64,000 nucleotides of DNA from Helianthus annuus (taxonomy: Eukaryota > Streptophyta > Magnoliopsida > Asterales > Asteraceae), in assembly GCF_002127325.2 (NCBI RefSeq), contig NC_035438.2, positions 86,654,393 to 86,718,392 on the forward strand, written 5' to 3'. The notes below the pieces were generated by a model that saw only the letters and a list, made by a program, of their open reading frames with translations, made no database searches and was not told the origin of the DNA. A program made the position numbers and the translations under genes. This document shows positions 25,301-35,217 of this stretch, one piece after another; position 1 is the stretch's first letter; every line of letters begins with the position of its first letter.

Positions 25301-25959
25301 TTGTTTCAGATTATGATGGTTTGATGGTTGATTTTGAATATTTTATAACATATTAGAAATATGAGGTTTTAATGAATTAGTATCATAGAAAACTGAAAAA
25401 CCGAGAGTCGGGTCTTGGAGTAATGATCAAACAAAACAAAACCTGACATTCCAGGTACTACCGTAAATTACGGTAGAACCGTAATTTACGGTGGTTGTGA
25501 TATGGTTTACGGAGCAGATCTCCTGGTTTACGGTGACCAGACATTTCCAGGTCTCACCGTAAATTACGGTGATACCGTAATTTACGGTGGATTCAGAATC
25601 ACTTTTTATATTTTTATTATTTCTAATGTGGCATTAAGCCTTGGGATTATATTATTATATAACAACGTCAAAACTAATGATTTTAACGGTTTTGATCATA
25701 GGTGAATGCCAAGAGTGCCCGGATGAAGGTCAAGCTCGATGAGGAACCGAACACAATAAAATCTAACACTCGGGATTAAAGCTTCCGCACGGCGTTACGC
25801 CATATCTTTTAAACGACGAACTTATTTATATTACGTTGAAAACTTTTAAGTTGTAAGAGTTTTAGATTACTTGTATTTTCTAAGAATACTTAATCGCAAC
25901 CTCATGTTTATTTTCGTTATTTATACGAAAACCTTAAAAATTATAACATGGGTGTTACA
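22397..25959 (+). repeat. Element B 3' LTR
   Basis: Nearly identical to 16012-19571. The dyad array recurs at 25460-25588 with the same four units. Confidence 0.92.
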
Positions 25960-25964
25960 TGAGG

Positions 25965-26827
25965 TACATGAGAAATGAGCACCGTCCGTGCTAAAATGGT
26001 CGTAAATACCCTTAACGGGTCAAAATAAGATTTTAGACGAAAACGGGTAAATAATTGTGTAGAAACCCGTGTTCAGTACTTAATATGATTGACAATATTA
26101 GAATTTAAGGGTTCATGATGAATGGTGGTCAAACAAACATGTTTGTTTGATAATCACATAGTCGGGTCGAATATTGTTGAAAAGATAATAAGCTGAAGGC
26201 TTAAAAGTCTCAATTTTATTTAATCCGGATGTCAGATCTTAACTCCATATAATGGAGAATTAAATTACAAACGTGTAGGAAGAAACGGTAGGTCAAACGG
26301 ATAAGCGGTTTGAAAGATACGAAAGATTTCGTGTCAATTTACGGCAAAATGGAAAGGTGGGATGCAGGTGCCACCGTAATTTACGGTGGACCTGAAATGG
26401 TTTACGGTGAAACACTCCTGATTTACGTTGGAAACAAATCAAAACAAGGACTACCGTAAATTACGGTGTCCACCGTAATTTACGGTGGACCCTGTACAAA
26501 AATGTATTTTTGATCAGTTTAGTTTCCTGGGCTTGTTTAGATACGTTTTAAATCACGTATGACTAAAGCATTTCATGTTTTTATGAAATGTAGGTACCTT
26601 GTGGAAGCCGGAAGACGATCAAGCTCAACGAAGAACCGAACACGAAACAGTTACCTGCTTCCGCACTTCGCCACATTGTAAATTTTAAACAACGAACTTC
26701 GATCACGTTATGTAGAATAAATTATAATTTGTAAAAGTTTTAAATAAACCCGCATTTATATAATATGTGTAGTCTTAACTACACATCAAATTGTGGTATT
26801 TACATATAAATTAACTAGAGTGTTACA
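25965..26827 (+). repeat. Element A 5' LTR, second part, with dyad array
   Basis: Continues A's LTR after element B and matches 31492-32372. Dyad units lie at 26373-26387, 26453-26467 and 26472-26486. It lacks one unit present in the 3' LTR. Confidence 0.9.
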
Positions 26828-26830
26828 AGT

Positions 26831-26843
26831 TGGTATCAGAGCC
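26831..26843 (+). promoter_or_regulatory. Primer-binding site of element A (tRNA-Met)
   Basis: TGGTATCAGAGCC three bases after the LTR end, as in B. Confidence 0.9.
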
Positions 26844-27035
26844 CAGGTTTAAGAGATTCAAGTATGGTGGGGAAAACCATGCTTGGACTTAAACCTTATG
26901 CTCTTAACAAAGATTGGTGTTCGGTTCGAGGCTTGATCGCAAATCCGGTAAGTACATGTATGTTAATGGTTTAGTGTGTTAAGTGTTGTAAACAACACAT
27001 AGGGTTATCGTGTAATACACGTTACCCTAACTAAA

Positions 27036-27227
27036 ATGATTGATATAGTTGACGAAAATACGCGCGTTGACGCGTATAAAAAAAAAGAGCCTTGTACTAT
27101 GATACGGGCATTTAGTAAAGTTGACATTACTAACCTTGTGAATGTCTTGATTGAAGGACACTTACATTTAAAGATGGCAAAGGTTAAACAAATGCAAGAT
27201 GTGATAGAGGAACAGTCCGAGGCATGA
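27036..27227 (+). CDS. Short open frame after the PBS of element A
   Basis: 63 codons, mildly charged C-terminus (KVKQMQDVIEEQSEA), about 190 bp after the PBS. A shorter relative is open in B. I recognise no domain. Low confidence that it is translated. Confidence 0.25.
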   Translation: MIDIVDENTRVDAYKKKEPCTMIRAFSKVDITNLVNVLIEGHLHLKMAKVKQMQDVIEEQSEA

Positions 27228-27462
27228 CAAGAGGAACATGCCCATCAAGGGCTAAATCGCGTAACGACCGCGAACAAGGCTAATGGCAAGAGAAGCCGTT
27301 AGGGCAAGCATTATCAGGTACACGTTTTAAATTATTGCATAAATAGTAATATGCAACAGATATGTAGAGATTGAAAGTTGCATATGTAGACTGAAAACTT
27401 GGAAAGACCTGAATAGAAAACCTATCCGGGACATTGTTTCCAAGAAAAACAGATAGAGGTAT

Positions 27463-27570
27463 TACTTACATAGGGCGTGATGTGAAAACCGTAAAAAGGT
27501 CATGCGTGTCATGTGTTAATCGCTTACTCTGGCCAAGTAAGTAGCGGCATATGATACCATGAACTTCTTA
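27463..27570 (+). repeat. 108-bp block conserved between A and B
   Basis: Matches 20481-20587 with only a handful of differences, far more similar than the flanks. It includes 'cttactctggccaagtaagt'. Position between PBS and PPT in coding-free elements makes an RNA packaging or dimer signal possible, which is inference. Confidence 0.6.
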
Positions 27571-27597
27571 TGGCGGACACGTTTACATCCGATGTAG

Positions 27598-27912
27598 TAT
27601 TGGGAGGGAGTGTACTTACACTCGAACCCAGAAAACATCAAGTATTGGGAGGGAGTGTACTTACACTCGAACCCAGAAAACATCAAGTATTGGGAGGGAG
27701 TGTACTTACACTCGAACCCAGAAAACATCAAGTATTGGGAGGGAGTGTACTTACACTCGAACCCAGAAAACATCAAGTATTGGGAGGGAGTGTACTTACA
27801 CTCGAACCCAGAAAACATCAAGTATTGGGAGGGAGTGTACTTACACTCGAACCCAGAAAACATCAAGTATTGGGAGGTAGTGTACTTGCACTCGAACCCG
27901 GAAAATGCAAAT
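27598..27912 (+). repeat. 45-bp tandem array in element A
   Basis: Units start at 27598, 27643, 27688, 27733, 27778, 27823 and 27868. The first six look identical and the seventh is diverged. Each contains the hairpin GAGTGTA-CT-TACACTC. As 45 is a multiple of three, two plus-strand frames and one minus-strand frame stay open as 15-residue repeats. Element B lacks the array at this site. Confidence 0.95.
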
Positions 27913-29491
27913 ATGTCCCTTAACGGGTCATTTTTGTAAAACGTCGAACTTAAAGACAAAGTCAGAATATAAAAATGAAGCGAGGTTTTAATGCATACCG
28001 AGAGGGTTGCAATGATAACGACTGCGGTAAAACACCCAGTCGGTGGGTAGGAATTAAACACATGCGTAAACCGAGGAACAGGAACTTGGATGGAAAGTTA
28101 AAAAGACTCAGGTTTTGGGGTCATAACTAAAAGATGACAAGATAATGTAAATAGAGTTGTGAATAAATATGTTCAACTATTTTAAAGTTGAACGGGTCGA
28201 ATATAATATCATGCCGGACGGCATGAGTAAACACAAGCGGGACAATAGTAACATTAAAAGCAAAAGAACAATGAGCCCGACGATGGGACATAATCAAATA
28301 CGAATGTATGTAAACTGGATAATGGTAAGTATAAGATAAACCGACGCATAAATGACGTGAGAAGTCATAAAGTCGGAAAATGTGTCCGAAAAGAAACGAA
28401 TGTAGCCTTAGACTACGGTCAAGGTCAAGGATAATGTCTAGACGAAAATAAATGATGTTAAACAAAAACATGGTGCCTTGACACCAAACATGAAATTTTA
28501 AGAATGTCATGAACAAGGAACGATCTACGGGATCAATATAACCTTGGGGGTTATAAACAATGGAAAGATCTATGAGGATAAAACGACCCACGGGTCATGA
28601 TTAGAAAGAAAGAAATCACAAGGACTTCTCCCGAAAAAAAAAAAAAAGATGAAAGTCTAATCAAAATAGCCCATAAGGCTAAGTGATAAAACCTACGGGT
28701 TAATTAGACAAAGCGAGAGGATCAGTTTAAAATCCTCGCATAGAATAAAGACTGTAAAAGAATAAATATTGGACTGTCAATATCCCGGTATGGATAATTG
28801 ACAAAGGATAAAGAGAAGACGCTAAACTAAAACTTTGGTTTTGGTAAGAAATAACATTTTTACAAATATGAATTCTGATAGACGTATAAATAGTAAACAT
28901 GAAAGATATAAGTCTTGATACTGACGGGTGCAAGACGATATATTCGGGAAGTGATATTTTCGGAAATAAAAGTTGATATAAAATTTGGCATGACGTGACG
29001 TGATCACGGTCAAGAAATGTAATGTGAAGTAGAATCACATTATGACTAAGCAAGCGGTAAAAAGTAAACTGGACTAATAAGTCTAGTTAGCGAGACCGGT
29101 TAAGGTCATTTAAGTAATTTGGTTGCTTGTAAGCGGCGGATTCGGTGTAACTGAACCGAATAAATGAATTTGAAAACAAAAGAAAATCGTTGCTAAAAGT
29201 GAAAGATTTCACTAAAGACCTTTAAACGGTTCAAAGTAACGGATTCATAAAGAATTCGATAGTATATGAACGCGATGGATATCGCTAAGTTAACTAAACT
29301 AGTGGAAATAACGAGATTACGATATTTCAAGTTGCACTATGTCGTATGAGTTATGTAGACAATAAGTAACCGAAAAGGCGTTACCATACCTTTCTGGTGA
29401 TACAAACTATTGGATGAAAGCATAAGTAATGTTTAAAAGATTTATCGGATCGAATACATTGAGTTAAACTCAATAAATTAGGTAAGAAAAG

Positions 29492-29527
29492 GTTTCGAGG
29501 ACGAAACCTCTTTAAGGGGGGTAGACT
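29492..29527 (+). promoter_or_regulatory. Element A PPT and upstream dyad
   Basis: GTTTCGAGGACGAAAC (29492-29507) then AAGGGGGGTAGACT up to the 3' LTR. Confidence 0.8.
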
Positions 29528-32372
29528 TGTAACACCCCGAAAATATAAAACTTTATATTAGAATTATAAAGTATAAATAGATGAGAATTTACCAACTAGG
29601 AAATTTAACCTAGTTAGTTACAAGCCTAGAAATAGCTTATAATAAGGTTAAAAGCAACTAAACTATAAGTTGAACAAAGTGGAAGGGCCTAAGTTGTTAA
29701 AAGTGAAACTTAAATTGATAAAACAAATAAAAAACAAACCAAACACCCCATTTGGGATGTCTGGTCGTACAAGAACACAGGGGGCGACACAGGCTCCCCA
29801 CCAAACCCTTGTGCATGTCAAACTTGATCAAATTGAGGGTTCAAATCAGTCCCAAATCGAAATCCAAGCTCGTATTCATGAACACCAAGTTGAAAGGATC
29901 ACAAGGTATGTAAAATTGTGACGTTTTGATTCATCTCAAAATTCTAGGTTATTTGTAAGAAACTGAAATTGAGCTTGATTATGTCATGCATGAGTGAATC
30001 TTGAAGTAATATGATGTCTAGGAGTAAACCCTAGTCAATAACATGTTAGATTGTTGGAAAAACTATGAGATTTATGATGATCCATTGATAAGCTAAGTGG
30101 GTTTTATGTTAATATGATGAACACTAGGAAATAGATTGTTGATCTAGTGTAAATTGACGATTTTGAAGTGAATTCAGAAATTATAGAAGTTAACCACTTT
30201 GTAAGATGGTTAATTTATGTGAAATTTGGGGTAAGAGATAAGCTAGAGACATGATAAATAAACATGTAAAATTCTTCCCTTAAGGTGTTCGTTGAAATGC
30301 CTCAAAGAAGGCTCGAAACTAGAATTTTGTAGTTAAAACACCTAGTAGTGATGTTTCGACTATTATGTAAAAAGTGATTAAAGAGAGAGTTAAAAATGTG
30401 TTAAACGCGATTAGAACTTTGGTTAAAACGGAGGTCTAAAGATAACGCCTACCGAGTAGTTAAAGAGTGCTAAAACTAGTTGATAACTCGAAAATGCAAA
30501 TTAGTATACTAATGGGCATTTGACTATTAAAAAGGTCAAACTGACCTATAATACGATAAATAGCGATTTTGATATGAATTACATAAGGTGGAATAATCGT
30601 ATTAGAATATGATTAAACTAACCACCTTGAAAACGATGATGATAGTTTGACGCGTAACAAGCTAGGTGGAAGCTTGGAGTGAAAGCGGGTCAAACAAGTC
30701 AAGCATGGAAGAAAAGCGTAGCTCGGATGCAAGGTAAGTGAAACTTACATAATTGTGTAGATTACTTGTTCATTCTATACGTTATAGATGCAATAATGCT
30801 AATATTGAAAATATGGATTTCCGACGTGATTGATACGAGTCGGAACATATAAAGATGATAAAAACCATGTTTATGGCAAAAAAAAGGGATTCGGTAATGA
30901 AATCCGGGACGGGATGGATGTATGAATTAGAAGTCAAAAACCATGTTTTTGATTTAATAGGCAACGCTGGGCATATAGGCCGAACGGGTCAAATGGTGGT
31001 GATAACACCATTTGACAATATCGACTAATGCGATTGTCAAGTCTTGTGTTAACAGGAGCGATTAGCGATTCAGTTAATTTCGCCCACACTAAGTGTGATG
31101 ATAAAATCAAGGTATAAATTGGGTCTATATGTTGACCCTAGCCAGGTACGTATGCATACGATTATAGTTAACATACCAACTTGGTCAAATAGGTAGTGAA
31201 AGCCCCTCGTAGTAAATGAGGGGCTAATGTCGACTAAAATGCCCTTGAAGGGTAAATTGAGCAACAACTTATAAAGGTTGTTTAGGAACTTATCTTACGA
31301 TCTTGTAACCTTTAGAAGCGCATGAAAGTTGTAGACATAAACTTTCAAGAGTTAAATGCTTAAATTGTGTTGCCGCAACAATAACACATCCGTAGGATTA
31401 AACTCGGAATAAATAGTCCATTTCGTTAAATCCACCACATCCATAGTTGTGGTGGAAGACTAGCTAATAACAAATCGGTGGAACTATGAGGTACATGAGA
31501 AATGAGCACCGTCCGTGCTAAAATGGTCGTAAATACCCTTAACGGGTCAAAATAAGATTTTAGACGAAAACGGGTAAATAATTGTGTAGAAACCCGTGTT
31601 CAGTACTTAATATGATTGACAATATTAGAATTTAAGGGTTCATGATGAATGGTGGTCAAACAAACATGTTTGTTTGATAATCACATAGTCGGGTCGAATA
31701 TTGTTGAAAAGATAATAAGCCGAAGGCTTAAAAGTCTCAATTTTATTTAATCCGGATGTCAGATCTTAACTCCATATAATGGAGAATTAAATTACAAACG
31801 TGTAAGAAGAAACGGTAGGTCAAACGGATAAGCGGTTTGAAAGATACGAAAGATTTCGTGTCAATTTACGGCAAAATGGAAAGGTGGGATGCAGGTGCCA
31901 CCGTAAATTACGGTGCCACCGTAATTTACGGTGGACCTGAAATGGTTTACGGTGAAACACTCCTGATTTACGTTGGAAACAAATCAAAACAAGGACTACC
32001 GTAAATTACGGTGTCCACCGTAATTTACGGTGGACCCTGTACAAAAATGTATTTTTGATCAGTTTAGTTTCCCGGGCTTGTTTAGATACGTTTTAAATCA
32101 CGTATGACTAAAGCATTTCATGTTTTTATGAAATGTAGGTACCTTGTGGAAGCCGGAAGACGATCAAGCTCAACGAAGAACCGAACACGAAACAGTTACC
32201 TGCTTCCGCACTTCGCCACGTTGTAAATTTTAAACAACGAACTTCGATCACGTTATGTAGAATAAATTATAATTTGTAAAAGTTTTAAATAAACCCGCAT
32301 TTATATAATATGTGTGGTCTTAACTACACATCAAATTGTGGTATTTACATATAAATTAACTAGAGTGTTACA
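29528..32372 (+). repeat. Element A 3' LTR
   Basis: 2845 bp, uninterrupted. Dyad units at 31900-31914, 31918-31932, 31998-32012 and 32017-32031, four against three in the 5' LTR. The empty site for element B is visible at 31490-31500 (ATGAGGTACATG). Confidence 0.92.
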
Positions 32373-32463
32373 TTGCACCGCTCGAACCACCACGAGACGG
32401 TTGCGAGCCCCGTCCCTTAGTTTTTTTCTTGGCTTCGCGGGGTTGGTTCTCCATTGCTCGGTT

Positions 32464-32568
32464 TGAAGTGGGTGTGGTTTGAAAGTATAAAAAATTAGTG
32501 AAGTGGGTGTGGTTTGAGAGTATAAAAAATGAGTGAAGTGGGTGTGGTTTGAGAGTATAAAAAATTAG
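32464..32568 (-). repeat. 35-bp repeats upstream of Harbinger ORF1
   Basis: Three tandem copies of a unit with GAAGTGGGTGTGGTTTGA and 'agtataaaaaa'. On the ORF1 strand they lie just 5' of the start codon, so they fall in its promoter or leader. Confidence 0.7.
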
Positions 32569-32786
32569 TGGTGGGTGTGGTTATTTATATTTGTTAAAAA
32601 AGTGAATTTTTTTTTTAATTTGACCCTTTAAAATTCGACCGTTCCTCAAAACTCGTGCCATTCAACGCGGTGAATTCATGCCGAATCCCCTCCCCGAATC
32701 GGGTCCCCGCGGTGATGGCGGCGGTGTTCCCGATCGGGGTTAGGGGTCACCGCACCCTCTCCCCGAGAGTGCCCCGGATACCCTAA

Positions 32787-33894
32787 ATGACGTTTTATTT
32801 ATGTAAGAACTAATACTAACCTTTTATGTTGTTTTCGTCTCTGAAATTTCTAAAAAATAAAATAAATACCCATCTGAAGAGGCTCTGGAGCCGCTTAAGC
32901 CAGCTCCGTTAGCCAAGCCAGACGATGCCAATCATGGGCCCATGGAAGCGCCTCAGCCAAGACGTTTCAACTGAATGACGGCGTGTGAAACGACTCGGAG
33001 CTGTTTTAGCCATTTTCAACACATGGCGATGGATGATTGATTCGTTTTGACGAGTCTTTTAGAGTTGTTTCAGCTACATGATATTCCGTGAAGAGGCTTC
33101 CTGAGCCGTTACAAATGGCTATTTTTGAAAATTTGATCAGTCAATGACTATTTTCGTTATTTTCCCAATATTGTTAGACCCTATAGTTTTCGGCTAAGAA
33201 GCCTTATAAAGTTATGTATTTGTTCCATGATTAAATTGATAGATAGTTTGAGTGACTAACTGAGTCTCCCTTGAATCAATTCATCGAACTTCAAACTATG
33301 TTGATTTTAGTTCACCATCTCATTAGCATTTTTAAATTTATATGTCTTTTTTTATTTGTGGACTTCAAATGAGCATCTTTTCAGAATGGTTTTTAGAGAT
33401 TTTTCAGTGAATTTAAAAGTGAAAATGTGGATTTAAAGGGGTATGGTCCTAAATGTCGCTCATTGCTATTCGCATATTAGACCATACCAAGGTTGTAACT
33501 TAAAAACTCAGCTGATGCAACAGTTATTCTACATGAGAGCACCTGCACGTGTACATAACGAGTGCTCACACAAGGGACAGACAGTACACATGGCAACACC
33601 ATGCAGCCAATCAACTCATAGTAGGCTCAGAAATCGTGCCTCCCACGATGAAGGAATCGTATAATGGACAACAAGTATCAAAGGACGAGTACGTGGCTCC
33701 AATCAGCCTTCGCCAGGTACCGCTACACAAACGGCTGATGATAGGCCTAACAGAAAGTACATTCGGATAGTGGCACGGGACAATCACATTACGCCAGGTC
33801 ACCGGCATCTTTGCAGGCACTAACGGTCCTACCAGAGGGGACTAAATATATATTCTTTGATAGTGACAATTGTACCAAGGCCCATGCGATGTGA
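32787..33894. other. Unassigned sequence between Harbinger and hAT-like element
   Basis: No convincing gene. A 9-bp-arm inverted repeat, GGTATGGTC / GACCATACC, occurs near 33440 and 33480. Overlapping 69-73-codon frames at 33443-33820 match no family I know. Confidence 0.4.
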
Positions 33895-33902
33895 CACTAG
33901 TG

Positions 33903-34710
33903 GTGTTTAAAATCGTAAATTGGAAAATTCAAATATTCGAAATTTTTGGATACAGGTTTCGCTATCCGAAATAATATCCGATTGGATATTCAAATATCCA
34001 ATTATTGATTATATTTTTTTATTTCTAAATCGAATAGTTTGGATATTTTTGAATATCCAAACATAAATTTTCGGATATTTCGAATATCTGATAAAAAATA
34101 AATTTATAAATTTTTGGATATTTAGGATATCCGAAATTTTTAAAATCACTATTCGAATCTGAAAAATTTCGGATATCCGAATTTTGAATATTCGATTTTT
34201 AGGATGGTTTGGTTTCGGATATTGGATAGTTCGGATCGGATTTTGGGAAAATAAATACATGACACCTATAAAAGGTACAAAACTTGAAAAACATGAAATA
34301 AAAGGGGTCTTTGATGACGAACAATAAATGAAGACGATCATCGAAGCTATCTATGTTCATCATCTTATTCGATCGGATTCAATGATTATTTAGGTGTCAT
34401 GTATTTATATGTTTTATGAAATAAAAAGGTTTTGCATTTTATATTTCTATGATTTATCCAAAAAAAATGAACACCCGAACCCAACCCGATCCATACCCGA
34501 CCCTACCCGAACCCGAAAATAGGGTATTATAATACCCGGGTATTAGAAAACCCGACCCGAACCCGGGTATATAGGGTATACATTTTTTATATAAAACCCG
34601 GACCTAGACCCGACCCGGGTATTGTCAATACCCGATTTTGTTGAACCCGATCGTACCCGAACTCAGTTCCATACCCGGAACCGGGTATTTAGAAAACCGA
34701 ATGTATGCAC
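33903..34710. mobile_element. Small hAT-like element rich in inverted motifs
   Basis: Flanked on both sides by CACTAGTG (33895-33902, 34711-34718), an 8-bp TSD of hAT type, although being palindromic it could be read as part of the TIRs. The ends GTGTTTAAAATCG and GTGCATACATTCGG (inverse) are weak TIRs. The left half is full of ATATCCGAA / TTCGGATAT motifs; the right half has repeated CCCGAACCCGACC motifs. There is no transposase. Confidence 0.6.
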
Positions 34711-34712
34711 CA

Positions 34713-35217
34713 CTAGTGAATTAGGTATGGAAGAAACCATTGGAATTGTCAAAAAACCTGTCTTAAAAACAATATTCATATTTATGAGAAATTGATAGCT
34801 AAAATAATAATATTAATAAAAAAAAGGTTAAAATTTACATGGAAAAAACTTTTTGCATTGGAATCTTGAAGGGTTATAGTATGAGATAATGGCAAAATAT
34901 GGTGCTAAGATACGTGTATCCAGTATTAATGAGATGAAATGTTCATATCTTAAATGGTGTAGGCATAATAGTATATAGAGAAAAATTCTCAGATAGTCTT
35001 GGTGGTTTGCTCCATTTTCATCTATAGTCCCTACATTTTTAAAATCACAGCTATAGTCCTCAACTTTTGCACAATCTTTCTCGGATGGTCCCTGATATAG
35101 ATGGGGGTTAGAGAAATATAGATGGGGGTTAGTTTTATCGGGTAAGTGGATGTGAAATGACAAAAGTACCCTTTATATAAAACCCTACAAGACATTTTAT
35201 CTTCTTCTTCACCAGCA
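34713..35217 (+). repeat. 0.9-kb tandem duplication, copy 1 (left part)
   Basis: Matches 61023-61506. The copy continues at 60629 after element C and ends near 60757. A TATA-like TTTATATAAAA lies near 35172. No coding content is evident. Confidence 0.85.

Larger units (their letters stand above)
16012..25959 (+). mobile_element. Element B: non-autonomous LTR retrotransposon inside A's LTR
   Basis: 9948 bp, flanked by the TSD TGAGG (16007-16011, 25960-25964). The LTRs are 16012-19571 (3560 bp) and 22397-25959 (3563 bp), beginning TGTAACACCCCGAAAACGGG and ending GTGTTACA. I count fewer than ten substitutions between them, so B is younger than A. The internal region of 2825 bp has no gag or pol and no frame over 114 codons. 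It is related to A in ends, PBS, PPT and internal blocks, but differs through most of the LTR. Confidence 0.92.
26844..29513 (+). mobile_element. Element A internal region, noncoding
   Basis: No gag, protease, RT or integrase motif in any frame. It contains a 45-bp tandem array and blocks shared with B. The longest frames are created by the array or are AT-biased minus-strand frames. Confidence 0.7.
14044..32372 (+). mobile_element. Element A: non-autonomous LTR retrotransposon split by element B
   Basis: Flanked by the 5-bp TSD TTGCA (14039-14043, 32373-32377). The LTRs begin TGTAACACCCCGAAAA and end GTGTTACA. The 5' LTR is 14044-16011 plus 25965-26827 (2831 bp). The internal region is 26828-29527 (2700 bp). 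The 3' LTR is 29528-32372 (2845 bp). The two LTRs differ at about a dozen positions by eye, apart from poly-A length and one 18-bp indel, so the insertion is recent. There is no gag or pol. The PBS is of tRNA-Met type and the PPT resembles that of chromoviruses, so movement would need proteins supplied in trans. Confidence 0.9.
12334..32454 (-). pseudogene. Harbinger ORF1, Myb/SANT-like protein with NAM-associated C-terminus
   Basis: The start codon is at 32452-32454 (MENQPREAKKKTKGRG). Exon 1 is interrupted at 14044-32372 by element A and resumes with a Pro/Gln-rich stretch. An acidic tract then leads to a Myb/SANT-like domain (WTKVQEEALAKAWVHCS, SFWRKILDHF, VHQVRSKW) near 13690-13450. The intron begins after about 13428 and holds a MITE. 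Exon 2 resumes near 12798 (ERFPNGFQHVEAWEA) and ends in the conserved FILARKRDITNKYGW tail, stop at 12334. Plant PIF/Harbinger ORF1 proteins of this build bind DNA and assist the transposase; host databases often call them 'GST T3-like' or NAM-associated. Defects: the LTR insertion, a TGA near 13830 in place of a sense codon, and a frame change near 12650-12700 at a repeated 'gaagctcggccgagttggcgg' unit. Confidence 0.75.
12048..32783 (-). mobile_element. Harbinger-type element, non-autonomous, split by nested insertions
   Basis: The ends are GGGTGAGAGGGGCACTC and the inverse of GGGTATCCGGGGCACTC (13 of 17 positions), flanked by the 3-bp TSD TAA (12045-12047, 32784-32786), as in PIF/Harbinger. 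Removing LTR element A and the MULE-type MITE leaves about 1.86 kb. It encodes only the Myb-like ORF1 on the minus strand and has no DDE transposase. It would need a transposase from another copy to move. Confidence 0.75.

Noticed and set aside
27598..27912. CRISPR-like array
   Set aside because: Units are contiguous with no unique spacers and the sequence is plant retrotransposon DNA.
27570..28061. Open frames of 109-181 codons with 15-residue repeats on both strands
   Set aside because: They exist because the 45-bp array is a multiple of three with no stop. Open in three frames at once, and no domain or start context.
33443..33820. Possible small host gene
   Set aside because: Three overlapping frames on two strands, no known motif, no splice or start context.
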